Below the pieces are notes generated by a model. The model did not search any database and had not been told where the DNA came from. It saw only the letters and a list, made by a program, of their open reading frames with translations. 64,000 nt of DNA from Vibrio sp. LaRot3 (GTDB lineage Bacteria; Pseudomonadota; Gammaproteobacteria; Enterobacterales; Vibrionaceae): contig NZ_JAPPTI010000001.1 of the NCBI RefSeq assembly GCF_027587025.1, positions 1,302,001 to 1,366,000 on the forward strand. Reading direction: 5' to 3'. Below, in pieces: positions 19,961 to 30,641 of the stretch. Every line of letters starts with the position of its first letter. Position 1 is the stretch's first letter. A program made the position numbers and the translations under genes.

Positions 19961-20728
19961 CTATCTCAAAAAAAGATTTCGGTAGTTTTCGCTAGTTTTT
20001 TCACCAACTTCAGACAGCGCGACACCTTTTAGTTGAGCTATATATGCAGCAACTTCGACCACGTATGCAGGTTGGTTCTGCTTACCGCGATGCGGAACGG
20101 GCGCTAAATAAGGAGAATCAGTCTCAATAAGTAGCCTTTCTAATGGCAATTGCTTAACCACTTCTTTCAATTCTGTTGCTTGCCTAAACGTCACAATCCC
20201 CGAGATTGAAATATAAAAACCCAACTCCATTGCTGCTTTTGCAAATGCAAGATCTTCAGTGAAACAGTGGATAACACCACCGCATTTCTCTGCGCCACCA
20301 TTGCGTAAAATATTCAGCGTATCTTCTCGTGCATCACGAGTATGGATAATTAGAGGTTTGTTGAGCTCTACGGCTAACTCTACCTGCTGCTCAAAACGCA
20401 ATTGCTGTAAGTCTTTTGTCTCTGGCTTGTAGTGGTAGTCCAGCCCGGTTTCCCCGATAGCCACGACACGATCATGGCTCGCGTAACGGCGCAATACATC
20501 CAAAGAAAACTCACTTTCAACATCAAGCGGGTGTACCCCGCAAGAAGCAGAGATATTCTGATACGGCTTGATCATTTCCAACATATTTGGAAATGCATCT
20601 AGGGTTACCCCTACCGATAATAGATGCGAAACGTTGACCGCTTCCGCTTTTGCTACAACATCAGCAATCCCTTGATGTAGCTCTTGATAATCCAATTTAT
20701 CCAGATGGCAATGGGAATCTACAAACAT
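19961..20728 (-). CDS. ycfH: TatD-family metal-dependent DNase/hydrolase (YcfH-type)
   Basis: A 255-residue TIM-barrel metallohydrolase. Metal-binding motifs are HCHLD near the N-terminus, GETGLDYHY, HTRDARED and ETDSPYLAP. TatD-family enzymes are magnesium-dependent nucleases; the YcfH branch has no firm physiological role. Its place directly after holB and before ptsG is the E. coli ycfH position. The start overlaps the end of holB by 10 bases, so it belongs to the holB-tmk-mltG-pabC operon. Confidence 0.93.
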   Translation of the reverse strand: MFVDSHCHLDKLDYQELHQGIADVVAKAEAVNVSHLLSVGVTLDAFPNMLEMIKPYQNISASCGVHPLDVESEFSLDVLRRYASHDRVVAIGETGLDYHYKPETKDLQQLRFEQQVELAVELNKPLIIHTRDAREDTLNILRNGGAEKCGGVIHCFTEDLAFAKAAMELGFYISISGIVTFRQATELKEVVKQLPLERLLIETDSPYLAPVPHRGKQNQPAYVVEVAAYIAQLKGVALSEVGEKTSENYRNLFLR

Positions 20729-21681
20729 GCTTCCTCGTTAAACTTATATAACCAATCCAGTATGAGAAGTTCACGGTTTAAGCCCGTGTGCTGTGTAATC
20801 TGCTCAATTAATGCACTCAAGGCATCCGTCTGAGTATAGAGTAATGCGTAATTTACCGCGTTAACCAACGTAGACGCACCTGGTACGGCCGAATCTAACG
20901 TTAAGCCAAAGTGCTGCTTTTGCGCATCAGTCATCAAGTACCATAACCAAATCAAACTCTGCTCAGCATCAGAGGCTAGATCTTTCGCTAGTTTAATCGC
21001 ATCACCTTGCTGCTGAACAACCGCTAAAAACTGCTGCTCAATCATTTGGTATCGTTTCTGCTCACCCTGCTCAACAAACTGCAACGTTTTTAATGGCGCA
21101 TTACCATTAATATGCGCAGCATAACTCGGTACAGATTGCTGAGTTTCCTCAGCGAGCCAAGCAGCGACTTCTTGTGCTTCAGGTGAAGCTAAATGCCATT
21201 GCTGACAACGACTGGTGATGGTCGGTAATAATTGAGATGCCGAATGTGCCACCAATAAAAACAAGCAACTTGGCGCAGGCTCTTCAAGAGTTTTGAGTAA
21301 CGCATTCGCCGCAGACTCATTCATGGCATCCGCAGGCTCAATAACAAAGATACGATAACCAGACAGCTGAGAAGACTCTTGAGCTAAGCGATTACACTGG
21401 CGAATCTGTTCAACCGTGATCGCTTTGCCCTCTTTCTCAGGCTTAATCACATGAAAATCCGGATGGTTCTGTGATTCCATTAGCTCACAGCTATGACAAA
21501 AGCCGCAAGGTTCAGCAGCGTAATTGCTGCACATCACTGCGCGGCCAAACTGTTCGACTAACTGCTCTGCTCCTAAGCCTTGCTTTGCGACCAGTAAAGC
21601 AGCATTAGAAAAACGATCCGCTTCAAGATGCGCTTGCCACTGTTGCCACATAGACGTAAGCCAAGGATATAAAGCTGCCAT
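20719..21681 (-). CDS. holB: DNA polymerase III delta-prime subunit
   Basis: A 320-residue clamp-loader subunit. The N-terminal AAA+-like domain has a degenerate P-loop (AKQGLGAEQL), the zinc module with cysteines CGFCHSCEL, and the SRC motif in PTITSRCQQW, which triggers ATP hydrolysis in neighbouring subunits. The C-terminal collar domain follows. An in-frame start 18 bases upstream is open. I prefer the ATG at 21681, because it forms a TAATG overlap with the tmk stop and gives the family-like start MAALYPWL. It is co-transcribed with tmk and tatD. Confidence 0.92.
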   Translation of the reverse strand: MAALYPWLTSMWQQWQAHLEADRFSNAALLVAKQGLGAEQLVEQFGRAVMCSNYAAEPCGFCHSCELMESQNHPDFHVIKPEKEGKAITVEQIRQCNRLAQESSQLSGYRIFVIEPADAMNESAANALLKTLEEPAPSCLFLLVAHSASQLLPTITSRCQQWHLASPEAQEVAAWLAEETQQSVPSYAAHINGNAPLKTLQFVEQGEQKRYQMIEQQFLAVVQQQGDAIKLAKDLASDAEQSLIWLWYLMTDAQKQHFGLTLDSAVPGASTLVNAVNYALLYTQTDALSALIEQITQHTGLNRELLILDWLYKFNEEACL

Positions 21682-22313
21682 TATTGCGCTTCCAGCCAAG
21701 TATTCAGCGCTGAAACGATATCAGCAGCTACATTGTCGATCTCTTGCTCTGCATTGATGATCAATACCGAATCATCGCCGTTCGCAATCTCAAGGTAACG
21801 TTCACGAGTACGATCAAAAAAGCTCATGTCCATTTTCTCGATACGATCGAGCTCACCACGGCCACGAGCACGCTCTAAACCAACTCTTGGGTCAATATCT
21901 AAGTACAACGTTAAGTCAGGTTTGAACTCACCTAAGGTGGTATCACGCAGAGATTGCATGGTGTCACGCGAGATCTGACGACCACCACCTTGATAGGCCT
22001 GAGAAGACATATCATGACGGTCACCCACCACCCATGTACCTTGCGCTAAAGCTGGCTTAATCACGTTTTCAACCAACTGAACACGAGCGGCGTACATCAT
22101 CAGCAACTCAGTCATATCTTGTAGAACTTCGCCTTCATGCTCTTGCTTTACAAGGCTACGCAGTTTCTCTGCTAATGCGGTACCACCTGGCTCACGGGTA
22201 TTTTTAATCGATTCGATACCCGCCGCTTTGAGCGTATCTAATACGGCTTGAATCGCGGTACTCTTACCTGCCCCTTCAAGGCCTTCTACGACGATAAATT
22301 TTGCTTGCTTCAT
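21681..22313 (-). CDS. tmk: Thymidylate kinase
   Basis: A 210-residue dTMP kinase that makes dTDP for DNA synthesis. It has the P-loop [11 protein letters not shown], the DR(Y/H) motif in [17 protein letters not shown], and a lid region with [12 protein letters not shown]. The length equals the E. coli enzyme (213). It overlaps mltG upstream by four bases (ATGA) and shares one base with the holB start, indicating tight operon coupling. Confidence 0.96.
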   Translation of the reverse strand: MKQAKFIVVEGLEGAGKSTAIQAVLDTLKAAGIESIKNTREPGGTALAEKLRSLVKQEHEGEVLQDMTELLMMYAARVQLVENVIKPALAQGTWVVGDRHDMSSQAYQGGGRQISRDTMQSLRDTTLGEFKPDLTLYLDIDPRVGLERARGRGELDRIEKMDMSFFDRTRERYLEIANGDDSVLIINAEQEIDNVAADIVSALNTWLEAQ

Positions 22314-23326
22314 TTGTTACTTCTTAATTGTTTTAGGTAAGCACGTACTGCGCGGTTGTGTTCTGCCAATGTTTTAGAGAAAACATGACCACCTTTACCA
22401 CTTGCAACAAAGTAGAAATACTTGCTGCTTTCAGGGTTCAGTGCGGCTTTAATCGATGCTTCGCCCGCCATAGCAATTGGCGTTGGTGGCAAACCAAAAA
22501 TGACGTAGGTGTTGTAGGCAGTACGAGTACGTAGATCTTTTTTGCGGATGTTGCCGTCGTACTTATCACCCATACCGTAGATAACCGTTGGGTCGGTTTG
22601 TAAACGCATGCCTTTGTTTAGACGGTTAACAAACACCGAGGCGACACGCTCTCTCTCAGACTCAACTGCGGTTTCTTTCTCAATAATAGAAGCAAGAATC
22701 AATGCTTCATACGGAGACTTAAGTGGTAGCTTATCTTGACGCGTCGCCCACGCTTCATCTAATACCGCTTGCAGCTTATCTGCTGAACGTTTAAGTATTC
22801 CTAAATCGCTGTCGCCGTAAGTGTAGTGAAAAGTTTCAGCAAGGAGTAAGCCTTCTAGCTTCTCGTGCTCAATACCAAGTGCTTTAGCGATTTCCGCTTC
22901 TGACATCTGCTGAGTTTTGTGCTCTAAATAAGGCGCATTGGCTAAGATTTCGCGCCACTCGCTAAAGCGAGAGCCTTCAACAAACGTTAAAGAGAACTGA
23001 TGCTCTTTACCCGTTTTAAACAACTCTAATGCGGTTGTAAGCGTTAAATCCGGTGTAATTAAGTAAGTGCCTGCTTTTAGCTGAGTTAACTCAGGATGCA
23101 GACGGCGAACCAATGGCATCATATCGCTGCCATCAATGAGCTCTTGCTGTTGAAGCTGGTTCAGAACACTATGAAAACTGCTACCGGACTTCACCGTGAA
23201 AATTTGTTGTTCTGACAGCTTAAGAGGCTGAGAAAGAAAAAGGTTAACTTGATTGGTTACATAGAAAAACGTGCCAGCTGCAATAGCGGCTACCAATACT
23301 AAAAACAAAGTGATCTTCTTAATCAC
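22310..23326 (-). CDS. mltG: Endolytic murein transglycosylase MltG
   Basis: A 338-residue inner-membrane protein with one N-terminal transmembrane helix (about 5-23) and a periplasmic YceG-like domain. The catalytic glutamate is in [15 protein letters not shown] (Glu218, by analogy with E. coli). Downstream conserved residues are in [18 protein letters not shown]. MltG cuts nascent glycan strands and is thought to set their length. It overlaps pabC and tmk by four bases each, as in E. coli. Confidence 0.95.
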   Translation of the reverse strand: MIKKITLFLVLVAAIAAGTFFYVTNQVNLFLSQPLKLSEQQIFTVKSGSSFHSVLNQLQQQELIDGSDMMPLVRRLHPELTQLKAGTYLITPDLTLTTALELFKTGKEHQFSLTFVEGSRFSEWREILANAPYLEHKTQQMSEAEIAKALGIEHEKLEGLLLAETFHYTYGDSDLGILKRSADKLQAVLDEAWATRQDKLPLKSPYEALILASIIEKETAVESERERVASVFVNRLNKGMRLQTDPTVIYGMGDKYDGNIRKKDLRTRTAYNTYVIFGLPPTPIAMAGEASIKAALNPESSKYFYFVASGKGGHVFSKTLAEHNRAVRAYLKQLRSNK

Positions 23327-24126
23327 GGTGACAACATCTCCTGAATACGTCTTGTCATAATTCCAATTTCAAAGTGTTGTTGAGCAACTTTAACCACGGG
23401 AGCGATACCCATAATCGAGTTGCACACCATTACTTCGTCTGCCTGAATGAGAGCATCCAAACAGTAATGTCCAATATGTGTGTTTATCTTTTCGCGCTCT
23501 GCGAGTGCTAACACTTGCCTACGCACGACCCCAGCAACACCGGACGAGCTGAGATCTGGCGTGTATAGGTTGCTACCTTTACGCCAAAACAGATTTGCCA
23601 TGGTGGTTTCAATCACATGCTGGTTGATATCCAATACCACGCCATCTGCAAACCCTTGAGACTCCACGTCCGCTTTACACAATACCTGTTCAAGGCGGTT
23701 ATTGTGTTTGTGTCCAGCTAATAATGGGTTAATCCCTAATGCAACGGAACAAACGGCCAACTCTACACCATGGTGCTTTAGCTGAGCGTAGTGCTCCGGA
23801 TAAGCAAAGTTGCTAATAGTAACATTAGGCGCACTCACTTGAGTAGGGCTATAACCTCTTCCCCCTTCTCCGCGGCTAATATGCAGCTTTAATCCCGCCA
23901 AAGGCGCATCAATTGCCGCCATTTCGAGCCAGTTCAAAACTTGATTCCAATCGGGATGAGGAATACGCAAAGCGTCCAAGCACGATTGCATTCGCTCTAA
24001 ATGATATTGCCAAGCAACGAGCTTCCCTTGAGCGGTAAGAATTGTAGTGAACCCACCATCACCATATTGAAATGAGCGATCAGAAACTGAAACCGTCTCA
24101 GTAGGTTGTCCATTTAGCCAAACCAC
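23323..24126 (-). CDS. pabC: Aminodeoxychorismate lyase
   Basis: A 267-residue class IV PLP enzyme that releases pyruvate from 4-amino-4-deoxychorismate to give p-aminobenzoate for folate. The PLP lysine is Lys140 in AGHKHNNRLEQ, and the family start motif DRSFQYGDGGFTT is present. The start is GTG at 24126 with AAGGGA upstream. It is the first gene of the pabC-mltG-tmk-holB-tatD unit and is separated from fabF by a terminator, so it may have its own promoter. Confidence 0.93.
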   Translation of the reverse strand: MVWLNGQPTETVSVSDRSFQYGDGGFTTILTAQGKLVAWQYHLERMQSCLDALRIPHPDWNQVLNWLEMAAIDAPLAGLKLHISRGEGGRGYSPTQVSAPNVTISNFAYPEHYAQLKHHGVELAVCSVALGINPLLAGHKHNNRLEQVLCKADVESQGFADGVVLDINQHVIETTMANLFWRKGSNLYTPDLSSSGVAGVVRRQVLALAEREKINTHIGHYCLDALIQADEVMVCNSIMGIAPVVKVAQQHFEIGIMTRRIQEMLSP

Positions 24127-24150
24127 GCACTTTCCCTTTGTTTAAATACA

Positions 24151-24184
24151 AAAACGGCTTAATGCCTGAACATTAAGCCGTTTT
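24151..24184 (-). terminator. Terminator after fabF
   Basis: A perfect 14-base inverted repeat (24151-24164 with 24171-24184, core CGGCTTAATG) encloses CCTGAA and ends in T-tracts on both strands. It separates the fab cluster from pabC. Confidence 0.9.
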
Positions 24185-24210
24185 ATCACAAATCTAACGA
24201 AGATTCTTTA

Positions 24211-25452
24211 CTAAATCTTTTTGAAGACTAGTGAACCGTTCGTACCGCCGAAGCCGAATGAGTTACAGATAGCGTATTCCATATCTACTTTCTTAGCAGT
24301 ATGTGGAACAAGGTCGATATCCAAACCTTCTTCTGGGTTATCAAGGTTAATCGTTGGTGGAACAATTTGGTCTACCAATGACATTACCGTGATGATAGCT
24401 TCAACAGAACCTGCAGCACCCAATAGGTGACCTGTCATAGATTTAGTAGAAGAAACCTTAACTTGCTTAGCACCCTCTTCACCAAGAGCACGCTTAACAC
24501 CTTTGATTTCCGCTACGTCACCCGCAGGAGTCGATGTACCGTGAGCGTTTACGTAACCGATTTGAGTACCTGTTACGCCTGCATCACGCATCGCAGCTTC
24601 CATCGCTAGCGCGCCACCAGAACCGTCTTCACTTGGTGAAGTCATGTGGTAAGCATCACCAGACATACCGAAGCCAACTAGCTCAGCGTAAATCTTAGCG
24701 CCACGAGCTTTAGCATGTTCGTACTCTTCAAGTACCATGATGCCTGCGCCGTCGCCTAGAACGAAACCGTCACGGTCTTTGTCCCATGGACGAGAAGCTT
24801 TTTGAGGCTCATCGTTACGAGTAGAAAGTGCTTTAGCCGCACCAAAACCTGCCATACCTAGTGGTGTAGAAGCTTTCTCTGAACCACCTGCAACCATTGC
24901 ATCAGCATCGCCGTATGCAATCATGCGAGCCGCATGACCAATGTTGTGCAAACCAGTGGTACACGCTGTAGAAATAGCGATGTTTGGACCACGAAGTCCA
25001 CGCATGATAGATAAGTTACCTGCAACCATGTTTACGATGGTTGATGGTACGAAGAACGGGCTAACTTTACGTGGGCCTTTCTCAACAAGTGCTGTGTGAC
25101 CATTTTCGATTAGGTCTAGGCCGCCGATACCAGAGCCAATTGCTACACCAACACGTGGAGCGTTTTCTTCGTTAATTTGTAAGCCAGAGTCGTCTAGGGC
25201 TTGAATGCCCGCAGCGATACCGTACTGGATGAATAGATCCATTTTACGAGCATCTTTCTTAGACATGTACTCTGTGCAGTCGAAATCTTTGACTAGGCCT
25301 GCAAAGCGAGTAGAGAAATTCTCTGCATCAAAGTGCTCGATATTCGAGATGCCACTTTGACCAGCTAGCAGGGCTTTCCATGATGATTCTACAGTGTTGC
25401 CTACCGGTGACAACATACCCATGCCAGTGACAACAACACGACGCTTGGACAC
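24211..25452 (-). CDS. fabF: 3-oxoacyl-ACP synthase II (KAS II)
   Basis: A 413-residue condensing enzyme elongating acyl-ACP with malonyl-ACP and needed for temperature control of unsaturated fatty acids. The active-site Cys164 is in [12 protein letters not shown]; the catalytic histidines are in [11 protein letters not shown] (about 304) and TGHLLGAAG (about 341). Length equals E. coli FabF. It follows acpP by 90 bases and is the last gene of the rpmF-fab cluster. Confidence 0.97.
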   Translation of the reverse strand: MSKRRVVVTGMGMLSPVGNTVESSWKALLAGQSGISNIEHFDAENFSTRFAGLVKDFDCTEYMSKKDARKMDLFIQYGIAAGIQALDDSGLQINEENAPRVGVAIGSGIGGLDLIENGHTALVEKGPRKVSPFFVPSTIVNMVAGNLSIMRGLRGPNIAISTACTTGLHNIGHAARMIAYGDADAMVAGGSEKASTPLGMAGFGAAKALSTRNDEPQKASRPWDKDRDGFVLGDGAGIMVLEEYEHAKARGAKIYAELVGFGMSGDAYHMTSPSEDGSGGALAMEAAMRDAGVTGTQIGYVNAHGTSTPAGDVAEIKGVKRALGEEGAKQVKVSSTKSMTGHLLGAAGSVEAIITVMSLVDQIVPPTINLDNPEEGLDIDLVPHTAKKVDMEYAICNSFGFGGTNGSLVFKKI

Positions 25453-25542
25453 GATCTTATTCTCCGGGTTTGAAATGATTCTATGAGGATATAGAAGAGT
25501 TTAAAAAGAACTCAGGCGGCCAGAAGGCCGCCTGGGGGGATA

Positions 25543-25776
25543 TTACTGAGCGCTGTTTACGTAGTCGATAGCAGCTTGAACAGTAGTGATTTTCTCAGCT
25601 TCTTCGTCTGGAATCTCAGTGTCGAATTCTTCTTCTAGAGCCATTACTAGTTCAACAGTGTCTAGAGAATCAGCACCTAGATCATCAACGAAAGAAGCTT
25701 CGTTTTTAACTTCTGCTTCGTCTACACCTAGCTGTTCAACAATGATTTTCTTTACGCGTTCTTCGATGTTGCTCAT
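25543..25776 (-). CDS. acpP: Acyl carrier protein
   Basis: The 77-residue acidic carrier of growing fatty acids. The 4'-phosphopantetheine serine is Ser37 (with Met counted) in GADSLDTVE, and the helix-forming sequence [18 protein letters not shown] is nearly that of E. coli. A longer in-frame extension to 25848 exists, but AAAGGA before the ATG at 25776 and the family length fix the start. The 235-base gap to fabG suggests an extra promoter for acpP, which is expressed at high level. Confidence 0.97.
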
Positions 25777-26011
25777 TTTTTCTTTTCCTTTACAGATTTC
25801 GCCTAATGCGATGATTCCGTAGTTTATTAGAACTACTGAAAGTTGCAAGAGGGACCTTGCTGGTCAAACCACAATTTTAGCGATTTTAACCGAAATTCAA
25901 TACATTTTTGACTTATATCATGCACAAATCTTGTGCACAACAATAGCAAGTTTCACATAATTATAGCGAGTTTAGAACATATAAACTCGCTAAATCTATC
26001 AAACTCAGCTA

Positions 26012-26749
26012 TTACACCATATACATGCCGCCATTAACATGCAAAGTTTCACCTGTGATGTATGCCGCTTCTGGCGATGCTAAAAATGCAACAGCCGATG
26101 CGATCTCACGAGGGTCACCTAAACGACCTGCAGGCACGTTCGCTAACGTTGCTGCACGTTGGTCATCATTTAGCGCCTTAGTCATGTCAGTTTCGATAAA
26201 ACCAGGTGCTACAGTGTTTACTGTTACGCCACGAGAAGCGACTTCACGAGCCATCGATTTAGTGAAACCGATCACACCCGCTTTCGCTGCTGCGTAGTTC
26301 GCTTGACCAGCATTACCCATAGTACCAACAACAGAACCTACGTTGATGATGCGGCCAGCGCGCTTTTTCATCATGCCACGTAGAACCGCTTTAGACATAC
26401 GGAAGATTGGCGTTAGGTTAGTATCAATGATGTCGTTCCACTCATCGTCTTTCATACGCATAAGTAGATTGTCACGTGTAATACCTGCGTTGTTCACTAA
26501 GATATCAATCGCACCAAATTCATCATTGATGGTTTTTAGCGTCGCTTCAATTGACGCAACATCCGTTACGTTAAGCGCTAGGCCTTTACCATTTTCACCA
26601 AGGTACTCGCTGATCGCAGCCGCACCATTGTCAGAAGTCGCAGTACCAATAACTGTCGCGCCGCGCTCAACAAGAAGCTCAGCGATTGCACGGCCGATAC
26701 CGCGACTTGCGCCGGTTACTAGGGCAATTTTGCCTTCTAGATTCATCAT
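26012..26749 (-). CDS. fabG: 3-oxoacyl-ACP reductase
   Basis: A 245-residue NADPH-dependent SDR reducing 3-oxoacyl-ACP. It has the cofactor motif TGASRGIG, NNAG, catalytic Ser139 region, Tyr152 and Lys156 (YAAAK). There are two adjacent ATGs. The first has better spacing to AGGA; the second gives the family start MNLEGKIALVTG. It follows fabD by 18 bases within the fab operon. Confidence 0.97.
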   Translation of the reverse strand: MMNLEGKIALVTGASRGIGRAIAELLVERGATVIGTATSDNGAAAISEYLGENGKGLALNVTDVASIEATLKTINDEFGAIDILVNNAGITRDNLLMRMKDDEWNDIIDTNLTPIFRMSKAVLRGMMKKRAGRIINVGSVVGTMGNAGQANYAAAKAGVIGFTKSMAREVASRGVTVNTVAPGFIETDMTKALNDDQRAATLANVPAGRLGDPREIASAVAFLASPEAAYITGETLHVNGGMYMV

Positions 26750-26767
26750 TATTCTAGTTCCTTTCGA

Positions 26768-27691
26768 TTACTTAGCTGCGTCTAGCGATGCAATATCGTT
26801 AACCGCTGCGCCGCTAAGAGTCTTAACGATTCGCTTAGTTAGGCCAGTTAGAACTTTACCTGGACCTAATTCTAGTAGTTTTTCAACACCTTGCTCGCTC
26901 ATTAGCTGAACGCTCTCAGTCCAACGAACAGGGCTATGTAGCTGACGAACAAGTGCATCTTTGATCTTCGCAGGATCTGTCTCAGCCGCGACATCAACGT
27001 TGTTGATAACTGGCAGTTGAGGTGCATTGAATTCGATCTCTTCTAGTGCCACCGCTAGCTTTTCTGCTGCTGGCTTCATTAGTGCACAGTGAGATGGAAC
27101 AGAAACTGGTAGTGGTAGTGCGCGTTTAGCGCCTGCTTCTTTACATAGAGCGCCTGCACGCTCTACTGCGTCTTTACTACCAGCAATCACAACCTGACCA
27201 GGTGAGTTGAAGTTTACTGGAGAAACAACCTCGCCTTGCGCTGCTTCTTCACACGCTTTAGCGATCGCATCATCATCAAGGCCGATGATTGCGTACATTG
27301 CACCAGTACCTGCAGGAACAGCTTCTTGCATTAGTTGACCACGAAGTTCAACCAGTTTAATTGCTTGTTTGAAATCGATAACACCTGCACATACAAGTGC
27401 AGAGTATTCACCTAGGCTGTGACCCGCTAGGTTTGCAGGCTGCTCAAGGCCAAGTTCTTGCCATACGCGCCAGATAGCAACAGATGAAGCGAGTAGTGCT
27501 GGCTGAGTACGGAAAGTTTGGTTTAGATCTTCTACAGGGCCATTTTGAACCAGCGCCCATAGGTCGTAACCTAGTACATCAGACGCTTCTGCAAAAGTTT
27601 GTTTTACTACGTCATATTGTTCGCCAAGTTCAGCAAGCATACCTAGAGCTTGAGAACCTTGACCTGGAAATACGATAGCAAACTTGCTCAT
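26768..27691 (-). CDS. fabD: Malonyl-CoA:ACP transacylase
   Basis: A 307-residue acyltransferase loading malonate onto ACP. It starts MSKFAIVFPGQGSQ, the nucleophile is Ser92 in GHSLGEYSAL, and the catalytic His lies in SVPSHCALM (about 201). Length matches E. coli FabD (309). It lies between fabH and fabG as in E. coli. Confidence 0.97.
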   Translation of the reverse strand: MSKFAIVFPGQGSQALGMLAELGEQYDVVKQTFAEASDVLGYDLWALVQNGPVEDLNQTFRTQPALLASSVAIWRVWQELGLEQPANLAGHSLGEYSALVCAGVIDFKQAIKLVELRGQLMQEAVPAGTGAMYAIIGLDDDAIAKACEEAAQGEVVSPVNFNSPGQVVIAGSKDAVERAGALCKEAGAKRALPLPVSVPSHCALMKPAAEKLAVALEEIEFNAPQLPVINNVDVAAETDPAKIKDALVRQLHSPVRWTESVQLMSEQGVEKLLELGPGKVLTGLTKRIVKTLSGAAVNDIASLDAAK

Positions 27692-27763
27692 ATTCTTTTC
27701 CTTAAAGCAAAGTAAGAAAGAAAAGATGCACCAAAGTGCATCTTAAATTGAATTCTTTATGGC

Positions 27764-28714
27764 TTAGAATTTCACTAGGGCTGAGCCCCAAGTGAAGCCA
27801 CCACCAAACGCTTCTAGTAGAAGAGTTTGGCCACGTTTAATTCGACCATCTCGTACCGCTTCATCAAGCGCTGTTGGCACGGTTGCCGCCGAGGTGTTAC
27901 CGTGTTTATCCAAAGTAACCACGACTTGGTCTAATGACATCGAAAGTTTTTTCGCTGTCGCAGAAATAATGCGGTAGTTCGCTTGATGTGGCACTAGCCA
28001 ATCAAGTTCTGACTTATGCATATCATTCGCTGCAAGCGTGTCTTTTACCAGCTTAGATAACTGAGTTACCGCTACTTTAAACACTTCATTGCCAGCCATG
28101 TGCAGCCATTTGTCAGCATCTTTACCACGCTCTGGTACTTCAAGGCTCAGTAGATCGCCAAATGCGCCATCAGCATTAATGTGAGTCGATAAGATACCCG
28201 GCTCTTCGCTTGCACCAACAACCACTGCGCCAGCGCCATCACCAAACAAGATGATGGTAGAACGGTCTGTTGGATCACAAGTCTTAGACAATGCATCAGC
28301 ACCGATCACTAGCACGTTTTTGCACATGCCCGTTTTAATGTGCTGATCAGCAACAGAAAGTGCGTATACAAAACCAGAACATGCAGCAGCCAAATCAAAT
28401 GCTGGGCAACCTTTAATGCCAAGCATGCCCTGCACCTGACAAGCAGATGATGGGAAAGTGTGGCTACCACTTGTGGTCGCAACGATGATCAAATCGATAT
28501 CGTTTTTATCAATGCCCGCCATGTCGATAGCGTTTACCGCTGCGTGGTAACCCATATCTGCCACGGTTTCGTTTTCAGCAGCGATGCGGCGTTCTTTAAT
28601 ACCTGTACGAGTGACAATCCACTCGTCAGTTGTATCTACCATTTTCTCTAGATCTGCGTTAGAACGCACCTGAGATGGCAGGTAGCTGCCAGTACCTAAA
28701 ATTTTGCTATACAT
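27764..28714 (-). CDS. fabH: 3-oxoacyl-ACP synthase III (KAS III)
   Basis: A 316-residue initiating condensing enzyme that joins acetyl-CoA to malonyl-ACP. The catalytic triad is Cys112 ([10 protein letters not shown]), His in [11 protein letters not shown] and Asn in KHGNTSAAT; the C-terminus has the family FGGGFTWGS motif. It begins six bases after the plsX stop and is 73 bases from fabD. Confidence 0.97.
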   Translation of the reverse strand: MYSKILGTGSYLPSQVRSNADLEKMVDTTDEWIVTRTGIKERRIAAENETVADMGYHAAVNAIDMAGIDKNDIDLIIVATTSGSHTFPSSACQVQGMLGIKGCPAFDLAAACSGFVYALSVADQHIKTGMCKNVLVIGADALSKTCDPTDRSTIILFGDGAGAVVVGASEEPGILSTHINADGAFGDLLSLEVPERGKDADKWLHMAGNEVFKVAVTQLSKLVKDTLAANDMHKSELDWLVPHQANYRIISATAKKLSMSLDQVVVTLDKHGNTSAATVPTALDEAVRDGRIKRGQTLLLEAFGGGFTWGSALVKF

Positions 28715-28719
28715 GAAGA

Positions 28720-29745
28720 CTAATAATGCCTCTCGAGTAAAACCGCTTCCAAACGATCGCTAATACGGCTTGGTACTTGTCGTTTGACCTCGTGCAGAGC
28801 TTCGCCAATGGCATTAACGACCGCTTCTACATCAGCACTTCCGTGGCTTTTTATCACAATGCCGCGCAATCCTAGCAAACTTGCGCCGTTATACTGGTCG
28901 GGGTTCAATGTTTTTAGTTCATTAAATAACCCAGAAAAGATTTTTCTTGCAATCCAACCCTTTATAGATGAGGCCATCATGTAGTTTTTCAACTTATCTA
29001 TAAAGAGCTGGGCTGTTCCTTCGCACGTTTTTAAGCATACATTGCCAACAAAACCATCACACACTACGACATCTGCCGCATCATGCAATAGCTGATTACC
29101 TTCAATATAGCCGACGAAATTAACAGATTGGGTCTGTGATAGCATCTCTGCACAGCGCTTGACAAGATCATTGCCTTTTATTTCTTCAGCGCCGATATTC
29201 AAAATCGCTACTCGAGGTGGACGTTCGAGATACTGTTCTGCTAACGCACTGCCCATTACAGCAAACTGAAATAGAGAATCTGCATCGCTTGATACGTTTG
29301 CGCCTAAATCCAACATCCAAGTTCGGTTACCTGATGCAGTAGGCAATGCAGAGATGAGAGCAGGACGTTCAATACCCGGTAATAGCTTCAATCGAAAACG
29401 CGACAAAGCCATCAAAGCACCGGTATTACCACCACTGACACAAGCATCGGCTTTTCCATCGGAAACAAGTTCAATCGCGCAGCCCATCGAGCTGTCGTGG
29501 CCATTACGCAATGCGAGGGAGGGTTTTTCTGAGTTTGAGATCACTCGGTCACAGTGTTGAATGCTCAGCCGAGCATCTGGCTGGTAACCAAGGGAGGATA
29601 ACTGATTGGTAATCGAAGTCCGATCACCTAATAAGATCACTTTAAGCTCTGGGAAATGCGACAGTGCCTGCACGGCGGCAGGCACTGTTACGCGAGGACC
29701 GAAGTCTCCGCCCATTGCATCAAGTGCAACGGTTATATTTTGCAA
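28720..29745 (-). CDS. plsX: Phosphate acyltransferase PlsX
   Basis: A 341-residue enzyme converting acyl-ACP to acyl-phosphate for phospholipid synthesis. It starts with [12 protein letters not shown] and contains [14 protein letters not shown] and [13 protein letters not shown], all typical of PlsX. It sits between rpmF and fabH, the conserved order in gammaproteobacteria. Confidence 0.96.
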   Translation of the reverse strand: MQNITVALDAMGGDFGPRVTVPAAVQALSHFPELKVILLGDRTSITNQLSSLGYQPDARLSIQHCDRVISNSEKPSLALRNGHDSSMGCAIELVSDGKADACVSGGNTGALMALSRFRLKLLPGIERPALISALPTASGNRTWMLDLGANVSSDADSLFQFAVMGSALAEQYLERPPRVAILNIGAEEIKGNDLVKRCAEMLSQTQSVNFVGYIEGNQLLHDAADVVVCDGFVGNVCLKTCEGTAQLFIDKLKNYMMASSIKGWIARKIFSGLFNELKTLNPDQYNGASLLGLRGIVIKSHGSADVEAVVNAIGEALHEVKRQVPSRISDRLEAVLLERHY

Positions 29746-29754
29746 AGGTCAACC

Positions 29755-29925
29755 TTACTTGTTGATAACCTTCTTGCCGCGGTAGTAACCTTCAGCTGTC
29801 ATGTTGTGACGTAGGTGAGTTTCACCTGAAGTCGCATCAACAGATAGTGCAGCTGTAGTTAGGGCATCGTGTGAACGACGCATACCACGCTTAGAACGTG
29901 TTTTACGGTTTTTCTGTACGGCCAT
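29755..29925 (-). CDS. rpmF: 50S ribosomal protein L32
   Basis: A 56-codon gene, translated as [20 protein letters not shown] followed by the L32 body with [17 protein letters not shown]. It matches L32 in size and sequence. Like other proteobacterial copies of this type it lacks the zinc-binding cysteines. A GTAGG-type site precedes the ATG. It is co-transcribed with yceD upstream and plsX downstream, with gaps of 31 and 9 bases. Confidence 0.97.
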   Translation of the reverse strand: MAVQKNRKTRSKRGMRRSHDALTTAALSVDATSGETHLRHNMTAEGYYRGKKVINK

Positions 29926-29956
29926 GGACCCTACTCCTATGTAAATTCTTAAAGAA

Positions 29957-30481
29957 TTACTTCTTTAAGCTTTTTAAAACATCGAATGGATTCGGTTTTT
30001 CTTCCACAATTTCTTCTGGAATCTCACCAAACACCAAATTATCTGAATCAACGCTACAGTCCGCATCATCATGCATCGCTACTTGAGGCAAGTTTAGAAT
30101 GAACTCGTCTTCAACTAACTGTATTAGGTCGACTTCACCGTACTCGTTCAGATCTACCAAATCGTACTCTTCCGGTGCGTCCTCTTCACTTTTCTCACTA
30201 TAGTAAGGAGTATAAGTGAATTGAACTTCGCACTCATGTGCGAAAACCTCATTACAGCGTTGACACTCTAAATCAACTTCGATGTTAGCTTTACCAGAGA
30301 TAACAACGAGTCGCTGTTCATCTAACTCAAATGACAATGACACTTGAGCGTCGCGTTGAACGCCTTCGACCGATTCCAATAAGCGCTTAAAAAGACTGAC
30401 CTGAATGATACCATCATAATCAAGTCGCTTTTGAGCAGCTCGTGCCGGATCAACCGTTCGCGGTATTTTTACCTTTTGCAT
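29957..30481 (-). CDS. yceD: YceD (DUF177), 23S rRNA accumulation protein
   Basis: A 174-residue acidic protein of the DUF177/YceD family. It has the family Cys pair in [14 protein letters not shown], an acidic middle, and a C-terminal [12 protein letters not shown]. The family is linked to 23S rRNA processing, and the gene nearly always precedes rpmF, as here. It is the first gene of the leftward ribosome/fatty-acid cluster and is divergent from maf. Confidence 0.93.
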   Translation of the reverse strand: MQKVKIPRTVDPARAAQKRLDYDGIIQVSLFKRLLESVEGVQRDAQVSLSFELDEQRLVVISGKANIEVDLECQRCNEVFAHECEVQFTYTPYYSEKSEEDAPEEYDLVDLNEYGEVDLIQLVEDEFILNLPQVAMHDDADCSVDSDNLVFGEIPEEIVEEKPNPFDVLKSLKK

Positions 30482-30641
30482 AGGGCGCGAATTCTATCTT
30501 CCAAATTGTTTAGAGTCAAAGGAAAAGGGTAAAAAGTTATACTTTTTTTGCTTCTCACATACTTAATACTTCTAGTGCTAAGATATCTACTTACAAGCGA
30601 AATTATCCCAATCACTATTCAAGATCAGATTGTAAATAAAA

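Noticed and set aside
25777..25848. N-terminal extension of acyl carrier protein
   Set aside because: The extra 24 residues are not seen in ACPs, and the ribosome site fits the ATG at 25776.
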